A stretch of DNA of 64,000 bases from Pseudopithomyces maydicus (GCA_026873275.1 JANTUC010000007.1:1922001-1986000); one strand, 5' to 3'; shown: positions 43,424 through 56,223, counted from the stretch's first letter. Notes: generated by a model not told the origin, from the letters alone. A program made the numbers and translations.

Positions 43424-45833
43424 GACGCGTTTATCTTCCTGCTACCCCACAACGCGAAACTTTTCCCGGTGCCGTGAAACTCGGCAGCCCTGGAGGCAAC
43501 GGTCGCACGTGACAGCGTTGCCCCCATTCTCCTTCCAATCCGGGTTAGAGAGCCGAGGCGCGATCAGACGAGATCTGGAAAACGGGCCGCGGCCTGCACA
43601 GACAACAGCTTAACCCTCGGTAGTCTTCAATGCGTGGCAATCCTGCTCCTTTGATTGCGCCGATCCAGGGTCAGGGGCATCGCGGAGTCCGTTCGTATGT
43701 TGCTTGTGCATGGGAAACTGGACCCGATATCGAAAGTCTTGGATTCATTTCGGGCTTACCCGATTGTCGCAGGTCCATGTCAATGTGGCCTGGCGTAAGC
43801 GTTTGTATGAGGAAATACATAGACACTGCCTGCGTGATCCCTGGTACCTCTTTGGAGGGGCTGCAAAATGAGTGGACGACAGTGACATTTCCGCCCTCAT
43901 GCAATAGTGAACCCCCAGGTACATACGACTGAAGGAACGCAGCACCCTTTCGGGCTCACGGCAAGGCAGAATTGTTTCCTTGTCTGGACAGCTATCAGAA
44001 AGAAGGAAGATTCCTGAGCCGCCTGCATGTCGTGCGTGTTTCCTCATCGAACACTGGGTGCAAACAACCCTGGCGTGCAGTGGGACGGCAGTGCCACCAT
44101 GGAGGCCCCCAACAGTCACACACTCAAGGGACAAGTCATTCGCTGGCAGGTTGACACCTGGTACTGTACTTACACGGCAGCTACGTCTGCGCGGAGAATT
44201 TTCTGACCTCTCAACGTGTCTGCTGTCAGCGCGACCATGTGTTGAATCGATTCTGCAGGCTATAGGGTGGCTAAGATCGGAAGCCAGGCCCGAGATGGAG
44301 ATCGGTGGATGTTGTACTACCACGTGTTTGGCTGGTCCATACTAGGTCAACCACAGTTGAGACACTCAGCAGCTATACCACAGGTGGCCTATTCCCGACG
44401 GAAATTGTATGCTCCATCACATGTGCTGATGGATTCGAGACGATGGGGTGGCTGTAAGGGCTTGTTTGCTCGCTGTGCACACACGGCAGCTCTGTCAGTG
44501 TAAACGAAAGCGCCTCCGGCCGACTACCGACGCTGTGCGCCTGGCTCGAGTTTCATGATATGCAGCATCGGGCACGTTGGAGGTAACTGCCAAATGACCG
44601 TTGGTACCTGTGTAGCAGTACCTCGAGGGGGCATAGATAGAGTTGGTGCGAGACATGGCTTTCACGAATCGAGAAGACGCGGGGTTCACAGTACAGATCA
44701 GGGCAACACTTGTGACATGGACGGGCGTACAGACATGCAATTACGCCTCACACAGAAGCCGCTCGACTGATACCTGGTTGTCGGATCAGAGGAGGGTCGC
44801 ACCTGCTCGGGCGGGTGCAATACAGAGCGAGTGACATGGTGACATGGCGACACGCTGTGGCGTTGCATGCGGGTTCGGAGCGTTCGAGGGGCCGTGTACG
44901 ACGAGAGCAGACGGGCACAGCTGAGAAACATGCTGAGACGTGCCGGCAGCAGCAATGCACCGGTGCACAGCAGCGCTTGGGTTGTATTGCTCGTCGATGG
45001 CTCCATGGCGGGGAGGGCGGGCGGAGGAGAGGTGGAGATTGTGGGCTGCTCAGCTGTGTGAAGCAGTCTCTCCACCAGTCAAACGACCACGATAGCGCCT
45101 CGCGGTCAGGCTTACGGGGTCATGTTGGCCAGGTACATGTGGTAGAGATTGCAATCATCTGCGACGTTGCCACTCGTGGTACCATGCCACGGTGCCTTGA
45201 CAATGCTCAGGCGAGGAGGGCTCTGATCCCTGCGTGGCCGCCGGCGAAAGCTCCGAGTGGCCAGCGGGGCTGGTGCCGAGGAGAAGCCGTCAAGCGTCGC
45301 CGCGGCAATCACAACCCTGGTGTGCTGCCCAGGTGCTGCAGTGTGATGCTAACAGGACTCTGTGCTGTCGTGCTACCCCCTGGGAGGGAGACTGATGGAG
45401 TGTGCTGCAGGGCGCCACGGGGGTCTGCACGCGGACTCTGGCATGCTGGCGCTGCCGATCGCGGGCGGGCGGGCAAGGCCAAGGGCAGCGGGCAAGCGAT
45501 CATATGTACTGTACTTATGGTAGGTACTGCACTGTGCTGTATGTACATATGTGCGGTGCTTTTGTGCAAACAGCCGGTGGGGAAACGGACGTCGTGTTGA
45601 GCTGGGAGGGCTAATGGGGCTGTGCGAGCATGGCATGCAATGCATGGTACGGCAAAGCATGGAATTGCATGGGATGGGTGTTTCTGGCAAAAGTGATGCA
45701 GAGGGGGTGGTTCCAGGATCGGGGTTCAAGCAGCAAGCAGCAGGCAGTGTAGTGTGTGTGTGGGCTCGTGTGGGCTCAAGGGAGGGAGGCGTTCGCTTTG
45801 GGCATTGGCGGCGGGCTGTGTGGCTACCGGCTG

Positions 45834-45872
45834 CTGGCTACTGGCTACTGGCTACTGGCTACTGGCTACTGG
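45834..45872. repeat. (CTGGCTA)n tandem repeat
   Basis: Five consecutive copies of the 7-mer CTGGCTA followed by a diverged copy. Confidence 0.85.
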
Positions 45873-46059
45873 CAGCTGGCAGAGGGCCGGGAGTGGATGG
45901 GCTCAACCAAGGATGAAAACGTGGGCGGGCGCAGTTAGTGGGCGCGGGATGAGCCACGGTTCTGTGCGTGTCCTGGGAGGGCTCGGTGTCGCTGGTAGCG
46001 CTGGGTGGGCTGCTGCTGGGGCGGGCGACCACGGGCGGGCGCTGCACCAGTCTACTGAA

Positions 46060-46092
46060 CAGCAGCCCAGCAGCCCAGCAGCCCAGCAGCCC
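46060..46092. repeat. (CAGCAGCCC)n tandem repeat
   Basis: A CAGCAGCCC 9-mer repeated about four times. A related GGGTGCTG repeat lies at about 46313-46345. Confidence 0.8.
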
Positions 46093-47680
46093 CGGTGTGC
46101 ACGCATAACCCGGCACAGGGCAGAGGCTTCGTCGACCCACGACCCACGAGGGGGCCTTTCCCGCACCGCAGCCCAGACGGGCGTGGATCGGCGCGGGCTG
46201 GCTGCCTTTGCTTCGGCTCGCCGTCGCGGAGAGCAGCCCTCGTGGCGTGTCTTGCAGGCGGCGCACGTCTAGCTCTGCTCTAAGTTCTGCCCACGCAGCC
46301 CTCGGCGTGCGGTGGTGCTGGGTGCTGGGTGCTTGGGTGCTGGGAAACGCTGTCAGCCGTCCCCCCGTCCCCGCTGTCTGACGGGCACCTGTTCGCGCAC
46401 AAGACAGGGCGCCATATTAAGTGCAGCTAACCGCGCACTAGGAGCCCTGCTCAGATACACGAAGCCTTATTGAACGATTTCCCACGTGCAATCCACTGCA
46501 GCCCGGGCAAGCCTCCAGGCACTTATTGGCCCAGGTGGTGTCATTGCGGATCGTCCTCCGGGACCCAGTGCCTGCTCCGCTCAAGTCTCCCAGCGACCTC
46601 CACTTCGACTGTCCGTCCCGTCGTTGTACATACGTCCAGACCTCCGGCCCCCTCGAGCCCCCGTGTCGCCTTGCTGCAGTCGAATCATCCTCCTTGGGCC
46701 GTTGCATGCAAGGCACGCCCGCCTCCCTTCCTCTCTTCCCCCCAAAGCCAGCCGCTCTGATATGACTGCGCGCCGGGCCTGCCAGTGCTGAACCCAAGGA
46801 CGAGCCTCGATCGAGCTGCCGTACGCCCCAGACGCGCCACCAGAAACACCCCCAGACGACCGTGACTGACAACCAGCTCTCTTGTCGTGCGACGGCCACA
46901 CGACCAAGCCCCTCTCCCGTCGAGTCCTAGTGCCACTCAACACACGCCCGCACCGCGCTGCCCCAGATTCAGCACCCTGAGCGCCGTACCCCGACACAAC
47001 TCGCAGTCTCTCCCCACCGCAGCGCCCCGCAAGACACCTCTGCAGCCACGTCCCCTTTGGCCCTCCCGCCCCGCCAACTCCATGGTCCCAGTGTAGCTGC
47101 GACGCGGCCGTCTCTGCTTCGGCGTCGTCTTGCTGCCGCGAAGGCGCGCCCTTGGAACCCACCCCCCAGCATCGCGACCCAACCCGCCGCGCAGCGACTG
47201 GATTCCCGGTAGCTGGCACCCACGACCATCTGCTGCTTGGCGACGGGAGATTCGCGCTACCCTGCCCTCGCTGCCCCGCGCCTGCCTCGCGTCCTGACCG
47301 AGCGAGCGAGCGACTGCGTTCCTGGAAGAGACGACCAGCATCCCGTGTGCCGCGACTGCCTGTCCTGGCCTGGTCTGCGCAAGCTGCTCGACGTCTGCTC
47401 CCACAGCTGCTCCTGTCCTTCTTGCCTCTTCGCCTTCTCTTCCACCGCTCGTTCCACCCCGTTTCCCACCTCTTATTCCTTCGCTGCGCACTACACGTCC
47501 CGCACCACACGTCCCGCACTACACGTCCCGCAGTCTGCAGGCCCTGGATACTCGTTCGCCATTGGTCCACTAGCCAGCTGGCGTTCTCTGCATCACCACC
47601 CAGCCCTCCCACCTCGCGCCGGAAGTCCTACTAGACCGCCGTAGCGCAGAGTGCACCACCAGAGCGCTGCCTCTGTCGCA

Positions 47681-49612
47681 ATGGAACAGCAGCGACCACA
47701 TGTACGTTCACATAGTTTCCTCAACCCGCACCCCTGGCCTCGAACAGCTCGACCCTCCCATTCCACAGCTTGAGGCATGATCCGAGAGGCCAGCCGCACC
47801 CCACGTGCCCATCCTCGCGTGTGCATCTAGACGAGACAAGACAGCGACCACACTGCTTTTCGTGAGCTAACAAGTGCCTCAGCCTGCCGCAAGCCTCCCT
47901 CAGGCATTGCCTTCGATTGCCTCCCTCACCAGCAACCTTTCAGCTGAGCAGAGCCCTGTGCGGCTCCGCCAGCATTCCGAATCTCGCGAGGCCCGTGACT
48001 CGGGCAATTGGTCCATTTCTCAGAGCAAGCGTAAGTATGCGTCTTTTCCGTCTTTGTGTGTTCTACCCCATCCCAATCCATTTTGTCTCAGGTAGTAAAG
48101 CAATATCTACCAATCCTGTGCTCACCCTGCGTTCAGATTCCTCAGGTGTGTCGAACACTATGGGTTTGCAACTTCAAACCATATTGAACGCTGAAGATTC
48201 GCCGTCGCGAAATGGCGCGCCCGACACGCCCACGTCGGCCCGCTATCCCTCTGGAGTCTCTTCAGTGCACCAGGTTTGTTTCCCCTTCTCTTGCTAGAAT
48301 TTTTCTGATCATCTTTTAGCCAAATGCCTTACCTTCGCTCAATCAAACCTTTGACAACCGCCTCAGTCTAGAGGCAGGTTCACAAATGGGTTCCCAGTAC
48401 GACTCGCGTCGTAGCAGTGTAGACAGCCGCATGAATGCCGGCATGACACATCTTGCGATCAGTCCTGGATCGCCATATGACAGCCAGAACACGTCACGTG
48501 TATCACTAGTCTCGAATTTGCAACAGCAACGAGGCATCGCCATTGACCAACGTCCAAATGGCGCCTCACCGCTGTCACCTCTCGGTCCAAGGGTTGGACT
48601 CCGCGCGAATCATCCCCCGCGCCAAGCCCCTGTGATCACCCCAAATCCACGAAGCGTATCCGGAATGCCTGATCCTATGGCAGCTGCCCCTACGAAGGGT
48701 TATGCTTGGGCTTTTCCTGCTGAACCTGAAGTTGATAGACGAGGGTCGAGCAGTGGCGACTCCAGCGTCGGGCACTCAATTCCTTCCCGCCAGAACAGCT
48801 TTGCTGCATCCGTCAACAGTAGCATATTTACGACAGACTCCAATATGCCCACGGGGCAGAAGAGACTCGAAGATGGTATCCCTCCCCATATTTCCCTCAA
48901 GAAAGCGTATACTGAACTCAGCAGATATACCCACAACACACCACCATTCCATGCAACACCGCAATGTTACTAGCTTGCAGGCTGCTGAACAGGCGGCGGC
49001 TGCTGCCGGTGGCGGAAACTACAGCCGCACACCCGAGCTTCGTGTGAGCCACAAAATGGCCGAAAGAAAGCGGCGGAGTGAGATGAAGAATCTATTCGAT
49101 GAGCTTAATGCTATTTTGCCAAACTCGCCGGGCAGCAAATCTAGCAAGTGGGAAATCCTTACAAAATGTAATGCCGTCCAGATCCACATAAGCGATTGTA
49201 CTAATATGGGCCAGCTATCGAATACATCAAAAACCTAGGACGCGCCCACGAGACTGCCCGTGCTGAGAATGCACGACTACGACCTGATGCTGAATACTGC
49301 CGCCGAGCTCAAGAAGAAAACGAGCTTTTGCGCAGTGAAATTGCTGCTGTGTGGCAACAACTTCAACGTGCTGACCCTGGCAAGGCCCATGTTTATGGCA
49401 GTATGACAGGCATGCTTGCTAATCAATATGCAAGCACACCAGGATCAACCGCCAACATTTTACCACCGCTTCAGCAGCAGCAACAGCAGCAGCAGCAACA
49501 GCAGCAGCAACAGGCTCCTGCACAAGCACCGCAGTGGGCAGCCCCTGCACCGACTGCAATGCAAGGTGTCGAATTTGCTGGTCCTCGACCCTACGAACAC
49601 CCTCATCGCTAG
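47681..49612 (+). CDS. Basic helix-loop-helix transcription factor (Esc1-like)
   Basis: Exons 47681-47701, 47883-48030, 48137-48273, 48320-48875, 48922-49167 and 49215-49612 give 501 residues; all splice phases agree. The bHLH domain lies at about residues 325-390: RVSHKMAERKRRSEMKNLF, DELNAILP, SKSSKWEILTKSIEYIKNLG. The key basic-region H-x3-E-RxxR pattern is present. A heptad-like helix (RAENARLRPDAEYC, EENELLRSEIAAVWQQLQ) continues as a leucine-zipper-like extension. The N-terminal 280 residues are Ser/Pro/Gln-rich. A polyglutamine run is encoded near 49470-49512. Introns 2-5 have standard signals (one branch is TACTAAT); the 181-bp first intron follows a 7-codon first exon, whose use is the least certain part. 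Similar proteins are annotated as Esc1-like regulators. Confidence 0.9.
49470..49512 (+). repeat. CAG/CAA repeat encoding polyglutamine
   Basis: About 14 consecutive CAG or CAA codons in the last exon of the bHLH gene. Such tracts are often length-variable between strains. Confidence 0.9.
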
Positions 49613-51030
49613 TGGTGCTCACGTGTCTACAGCAATAGCTACGAAATCTGAGCACTATATGTTACTGCAGAATAGGCATCGTCATAAAGGCCGAATAAAC
49701 TGGAACTCTTCGTCGTTGGGAGCCTCATAGATTGGGTGCCAACACCGCCTGTCATTTGTCTACCACATGGATCGACATACGCCTTCAAGTTATCGGCATA
49801 CGCATTTTGGTCAATCGCCATAATTGTGGGCGAGAACACTGGATGTCTTGTACTATAGCAGCATACGTCCGACATCCACGACTTACGGATTCTATTACAC
49901 AACCCACTTCGGTATCTTCTGGTACCACTTTCCTTTGTTCTTCGATAAAAAAAAACTACGGGTGATGGAGCTACTGGCATATGGGTCTTCTGCGGTGGGA
50001 TTTGAATGCTAATGAGGCACTGGTACCTCGCACGACGACAGACTCATGAAAGGGCCATGGGCATCAGTTAAAATCAAGATATCCAGCATCAGCTTGGAGA
50101 CGTTCAGTGAAGTGTTTCTTTTCAACAAGGCATGAGCTTACATCAGCCGCGGATGATACTTGGGCATGGGAATGCAAGCCCAATTGGGCAGCTTCCGATC
50201 GCTAAAAGTTCACCTGGCTCGTGTAGGACAGTTAATGAGGTGGATTGGTGATTTATTTCTCTCCAGCGTTTGCAGACGTTTTTTACGTTCGAGACTTCGG
50301 TCGTGCCTGGTACTGTATTTTATGCTTGTGCAGCGATGATTTTAGCTTCCGCGGAGTGGTTTTGCGAAGCATAGGTAGATTTGGGGCGTTGGTCACGTCA
50401 GCTATGCGCTTAATGAACAGCGTACACATGCATGCACGCATCCCAATGTGCAGTCGACTGCAGTCTCGTCCAGCGTGTCTCTTCCTTTTTTCCAACTCGC
50501 CGTACTTTCCCCGGATGCTCCGATGCGCCAGGCCAGCCACCCGGTGCTCCATCGGCACGTGCGTCATCGGCTGCCCTTTCCCTCCGTTGCCCTTTCCCTC
50601 GACTACCCTGCCCTGCCCTGCCCTGCCCCTTCCACTCCACCGGCATCTCGCCGAACAACACGCGTACACACAGCAAGGCAACCGACCGACCGGCCGACCC
50701 CGGCGCGCAGATGAAAGAAAATGTTGTAAAATAAGATAAAAGAGATCCCCACTCTTTCGAGACTTGATCTTGACCTGACTAAGATACAGGGCTAGCTAGT
50801 GAAGTTAGTTGTGTGGTTAGTCTAGGTCTAGTCCATGCTGTACTGTACGTAGTTAGCCTGGGAGGTAGGATTGGCTAAGTACCTATGTACTAGTTAGTCA
50901 GTTAGTTAGTCTACATGACATGACAAGACGAGATGAGACGAGACGTGATAATGTCGTGTCGTGTCGTGTTGTGCCTCGAGTCGAGTCCAAAGGGCGCGCT
51001 GCCACTCAGGAGGTAGATAGGTAGATAGAG

Positions 51031-51056
51031 TAGACTAGACTAGACTAGACTAGACT
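51031..51056. repeat. (TAGAC)n microsatellite
   Basis: Five tandem TAGAC units, with a further pair after a short gap (GGACTAGACTAG). Confidence 0.85.
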
Positions 51057-53023
51057 ACCGTGGACTAGACTAGCTATGTATGTACATGCTGTGTGGTTAG
51101 GATGGGGAAATGGGAAACGTGGGTGTGCCGAGAGTTGGCCGAAGGGGCAGGTAGGTAAAAAGGTTGTTTTGGGTTCTGGAAGCTTGATGAGATGCTTGAT
51201 TTGTGGTGCGGGTGGGGAGTGGGGATGGTAGATTAGATGGGTATTTTTGCTTGGGATTTGGGTGGTTGGGTGAACGATTGGACGGATGTATGGATGGATG
51301 TACATATCATATGGGGCGGGTAAGGATAAGGATACGGATATGGATACGGATAATGATAGGGATAGCACAGAACAGGATAGGAGATATGTTTAGCTGATCT
51401 ACACTGTGTATTCCCCCACGCGGCGCGTGAAACACTGAACGGAAGTGGATATGAGCACGGGCATGGGCATGGACATGGACATGGACATGGGCGGACGTGA
51501 GCGCGGGTAGACTAGTCAGTGGGTTAGGTGGGTGGGTGGGAGAGCCCGAGTGTGTGGGTGAGTTCGGTTTGTCGGATCGGATCGGGTAGGTACCGTACTG
51601 GATGTGTTTTGTAGGCAGGGATGGGAGAGCGGATGGGTATGTCACCGGGCGTCGGGCTCGGTATCGGTTTCGGTATCGGTTTCAAGTGATGCGGATCGTG
51701 TTGCGCCGCGGAGGTCGTGTTCTAGACACGGGTCACATTATCTTATAGGGTGGGTTTTTTTTTTGATTCGTTAATCATTCTAGCATTTGGTAGCTGTACT
51801 AGGAAGTATTGGTGCTTTAGATTTGAGTGTGTGATGAATGCAGGAAAGTTTTGTTTGTTGAACAGTGGAGGGTGCGAGGGGCTAGGCTGGGGGCCTAAGA
51901 TGGGATAACGTGACTGTGGTGGTAGTTGAGGTGATAATAGTGAGAGATAGATTGGGTATTGAAGTGGTGATACGTTTGGAGTAGAGATTTGGTGAATTTC
52001 CCGGGAAGCCGATTGGGTGGTCTGGTGAAACGAAGAAAAGAGATGGTGATTAACAAAGGAAACTTGATTCATGAACTTGATTCATGGTACTCGTGCTGCG
52101 ATGATCGGTGGTTGCGGTGATTTTTTTCGACGAGTCGTATGATCCATTATCATAGAAGAATCGATTTGTAATTGTGAGATTACGGTGGAGTTGATAGATT
52201 CAATCTGGCATGTAGAATGGAGGTTATGTCTTTCTTGAAAAGATAGTTCTACGTGACTTTTCATGGAACATATACGGGCAAGTCTCATCTCCTTTGTGTT
52301 TGATAAATCTTATAAGAAGTTCTATTCTGATTTTCCAAATGAGTAGTACAATACTGGCAATAGAATAATCGAGTTGCATAAGCTCATCTAAGTCAATCGC
52401 ATTCATTTTCATCCAGTCAGCTCATGCTCAGCTACTGCTTTTTCAAAACACTCAACACAAGTCAATCGCATCACCACGCGTGCGAAAACATTTGTCCGTA
52501 ATCTATACAACATGCCCTCCCAGTGCTCGTAACGTACCTGCCAGCAGTATATATAACACGGTATTATTGGGGATTGAATACTTATTTCGAACACGATAGT
52601 AGAATGGGCCTTCGCATCTCTTTCGCAATGTAGAAGATGATGAAGCCGAGCGTGAGAGTTAGGTTTCTGCTGCCGCAACTTCCTCTTTATGATTCAAGAG
52701 CGTCATACTGCTCATCATGGATAAATTATCGTACAAAGGTTGGATCGTAGGTGTGACAAGAGAACACGTTGATCCGCTATTGTGAGCACACTCTAGGCCA
52801 ACGATCCTGACAGAATGGCGCAGTTGTCAGACGAACTATGCCCCCAACACAGCTCCCGGTAGAATTAAGTACATACACACGTTGGCGTTTGCGGCGTGGC
52901 CATAATCGGGGAAGCTTATTGGGTGAAGGGTGAATTGAGAATAGGTCGAGCCACATTTGTGCCACTCTGGGGTAGTGTGGTCCACTAGTGGCAGGTGTGC
53001 TTACTTCGCCCTGCTGTGACTGC

Positions 53024-53032
53024 TTATATTTA
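53024..53032 (+). promoter_or_regulatory. Possible TATA box of the DUF4188 gene
   Basis: TTATATTTA about 60 bp before the ATG at 53089, followed closely by a CCAAT (53036-53040). Confidence 0.35.
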
Positions 53033-53088
53033 CCGCCAATAAACCCTCTTCATCACACTTTTCTATCCTTACTTGTATAGTCATACAA

Positions 53089-54009
53089 ATGCCACCGCGA
53101 ATTACAGCACTTATAGCTTCTGCTGATGCTACCATTCCGACCTGGTTGGTCATTGGCGCTGTACTCCATTTGCTAGCCCAGGCTATCTTTCCTGCTAATA
53201 TTCTCTACTCTGTTCTGGGAATCTACATTTTGTATAGGATAGTTGTGGTAGTTCGGGACTCACGCTCAATTTATAAAACTTCATTCACAAGCGTCAAAAC
53301 AGGTAGATGGTTTGTCGAGCTACCGGAAGCCGAAACGGCCCCCAATTTAGAAGTACCCTCGGATGGAATTGTCTGCTTCGTTTTGGGTGCTCGCTTGAAT
53401 CAGTGGGTGGGAGTGTTTGAAGTTGTCTGAGAGTTGTGCGACTAACCACTCGCACACTCCCAGTCCACTAGGAAAGCTTGCACCCGGCGTTAAGGACTTA
53501 GGTGTTATAATGGCTGATATGTGGGGCGAAATGGAGAGCGATAGATTCAAGTGCACCCAGTCATGGGAAGAACTAGTGCCATGGTGGAAATTGCCGACAC
53601 TGAAGCCATCACGATGACATGGCTATCATATTGGACAGGCCTCGACAAGCTTCAGAAATGTGCCACTTCTACTGCCCATCGCTTCGGACAAAGGGCGTAC
53701 AGAACAGGTCATTTCAAGCATGTAGGTATTATGCATGAGACTTTCAGGGCGCCGAAAGGCTCCTGGGAGTCAGTCTATCTCAACATGCCACCCTTTGGAC
53801 TGGGTACGTATTTCTGCGCGCGTTCTCTATCTATTTCTGTAATTTCTTTCTGTTCTGACGTTAAAAATGTAGGAAATGCAAGAGTACCTGTGAAAACCGG
53901 TCAAGATAGTCAAAAACGCGGTGATCTGTTGCGTGAGATCACACTTGCCTCCCAACAGACATTGCGACAGAGAATGCGAGGAGAGAACATGATGAGATCG
54001 TCTTTCTAG
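53089..54009 (+). CDS. DUF4188-family protein (monooxygenase-like), one frameshift
   Basis: Exons 53089-53402, 53464-53803 and 53873-54009. Exon 1 encodes a hydrophobic region with one or two membrane spans (TWLVIGAVLHLLAQAIF, LYSVLGIYILYRIVVVV), then the conserved GIVCFVLGARLNH. Exon 2 continues PLGKLAPGVKDLGVIMADMW. After a one-base frame change it reads MGRTSAMVEIADTEAITMTWLSYW, AHRFGQRAYRTGHFKHVGIMHETFRAPKGSWE and SVYLNMPPFGLG, the DUF4188 signature. The break is near 53549-53558; a missing C in the CCC at 53556-53558 would repair it. The 69-bp last intron keeps the frame. Relatives are annotated as monooxygenase- or dimeric alpha/beta-barrel-like; the reaction is unknown. Confidence 0.8.
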
Positions 54010-55744
54010 CGGCTAAGCACCAGTTTGCATGTAACGAGTTATCAATGTGCTGAGGCGCGAAGATATACAGACACTATTGCAGAATAGCGAAATTGGAGAG
54101 GAAGGCGGTCGGGAGGTCAAGCATCTTGTTGATATTCAACTACCATGTCATGCCAGTAAATACATTGGGAGAGAGAATATGTGATCAGAGGCTAATCAGA
54201 TTCAAGAGATGTTTAACTCAGAAATTTTGTTGATACACACTATCACCTTCTATCATGACTACCTACTACGAAAAGCATTTAGCGCCTACACTGTATCCTC
54301 GTAGACACATAGTACAGATATAAGATTTTTCATGCATAGCTAATAAATTAAACTCTGTCACAAATTTGTATGGAAAATTCGACATGGTTCTATGGCCTTG
54401 GTATCTTGTCATGATATGTTGTTTATTCTGGACGATCAAACCACCAAGTTTCCAGTAAGCCAAAACAAAAACAACGCATATTTCGAACAGTCTTTAGTTA
54501 CTCCAATGACATCTCTAACATATCAACTTTCTATGACACAGCAATTCAACAGCTTCGCTATGTCTAGCTATCTTCGAAAACTCTCTAATGTGGGAAATGT
54601 AGCCGCCACTGAAAACGATCCCATCAACGATTACACAAAGTATGAATTTCCAGAGTCCTAACTTGCTCTCAACTTCACCGCAGAGAAACGCCGCAAAGGA
54701 TCACAGGACATCCTCCCACTCTTCCATTCATTTCTACGAACTTCCACCGAAAGACCACCGGCATGCCTTAGGGCTCCTCCGTACCGTTCAACGGCTTAAG
54801 GCACTGGTTCCGCGTACCATACCCCCACTAGTTTACCGTATGTACACCACAAGGCCCACGTTGGACCCGTGGCTCTCTAGTCCGCGCCCTCGGGATCCTG
54901 CAGCAGCATGACCGCGGTCGATAACGTACGCGTTCAAGCGTCGAGTACCGTGGTACAAATGTTCTCCACATGCTTGTGTGGCACGCACTTGAGCACGCAA
55001 GGACCCAACGGCGTGGATTGTTGACAACATGTGGGTGCGGTGAATCCACGTGCGGGACCAATCGGTTTAGTGTCGTTGATAACGTGGAACTTGGATATGG
55101 TGCGGGTAGACGAAATATGTGTTTGGGGGATCATGTGCTGGTATTTTCGGTATGCCGAAGTTGCAGTTCTGTTTGGCGGTTGGGATTGTAGTGCTTGGTA
55201 TCTGGCCCTTGTTTGAAGATAAGGGTTGTGCAGATGGTGGTTGAAGAATAGTGCCGGAGCGTCGACCCCGTACCATGGCATATGTTTGGTCATTTTAATA
55301 GTAAAATGACATTGGCTGGCTCAATCTAAATAGAATAAGCGCAATGGTAATTATATGACAGGCGGATGCTTTGTTTGATACTCTGCCTCCCCGGTTGGCT
55401 AAAATCAGTGATGTAATTTAGACCAAAGCTACGTCGATTATTTGACCAGTCTCCTTAGAGATCCTCTAGAATACGCTCATTGATATGCGAGCGTTTGTTT
55501 TTAATTAAGTTTCTGTTTTAGAGGTTGTCTAAGAGATATCGAATCGCTTCATAGATCGCCGAAATGCTGCGTGTTTAACTATCATACAACTTTCTTTAGA
55601 TGCAGATCTATGTTTACCTAGCCTATTTCTACAGTAGACTTTAGTTACTCCATTACAGCTCATAGTATTGTTACAAAAATACCTGTCGCAGCTTCCTTGA
55701 GATTTCAATGTAATATGACGCCAGCTTCACGGGTAGGCAGCCAC

Positions 55745-56100
55745 CCACCAATAGTGTGCAAAAAATGAACACAACATTAAGGTGCAAAAAGAGATCACCT
55801 GCCGAGGCATTACGTCAAACCCGGGATTTGAACCCGCGCTTGAAACGGACAGCCCTGCTCCATCTTAGGCCCTCAATTACCATCTGGGGTAGCCCCCAGC
55901 CAGTGTCAAGCAAGCGATCGATCGATGGAAATACTTCTAACTAGCCATTATATATAGGGGTTGAATATACATATACATACATATATATATATTGTGATAG
56001 TGGTGAGAGTGCGGAGTGGGAGAGCGCCGTGGGAGCGCGCAGTGAGAGTGCGCAGTGAAAAGTGAACACACCGTTTGCAATATAAACAAAGGAAAAACAT
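55745..56100 (-). repeat. tRNA-derived SINE-like element, copy 8 (diverged)
   Basis: The minus strand has the B-box GGGTTCAAATCCC (plus-strand 55823-55835), the GAGCAGGGCTGTCCG segment and a degenerate A-box. A GC-rich body with CACTGCGCACTCTCACTGCGCGC lies on the head's far side, separated by an ATATAT tract. Confidence 0.55.
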
Positions 56101-56223
56101 CACCGCCAGGGCGCTGGTTCCGCGCACAAAAAACTTCCAACACCAGCTACGGAGGATTCTCGACCCTCATGTCAGACTGCACAAGCTTCAGCAACGCCGT
56201 CGCCATCGTTCGTACCGCTCTGA

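Larger units (their letters stand above)
43424..47680. other. Long GC-rich region upstream of the bHLH gene
   Basis: 4.3 kb without a recognisable gene. From about 45.0 kb it becomes GC-rich with tandem repeats (separate entries). From about 46.45 kb the plus strand is pyrimidine-rich, which fits a long promoter and leader of the bHLH regulator. Long open frames here, on both strands, follow from base composition and match nothing known. Confidence 0.5.
49613..53088. other. Large intergenic region with simple repeats
   Basis: 3.5 kb, no gene recognised. Simple repeats include (TAGAC)n at 51031-51056, GGATAC/GGATAT hexamers at about 51323-51365 and (CATGGA)n at about 51463-51490. The sequence from 51.7 to 53.0 kb is AT-rich. 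Confidence 0.5.

Noticed and set aside
44815..45600. 261-codon plus-strand open frame
   Set aside because: No recognisable domain, Cys/Arg/Gly-rich translation and competing frames on the other strand; composition artefact of the GC-rich region.
45834..46092. Tandem repeats as a minisatellite-encoded protein
   Set aside because: No frame through the repeats has a start, signals or similarity that would support a gene.
46581..47612. 343-codon minus-strand open frame
   Set aside because: Arg/Gly/Trp-rich composition typical of antisense GC-rich DNA, no motif, and it overlaps the probable leader of the bHLH gene.
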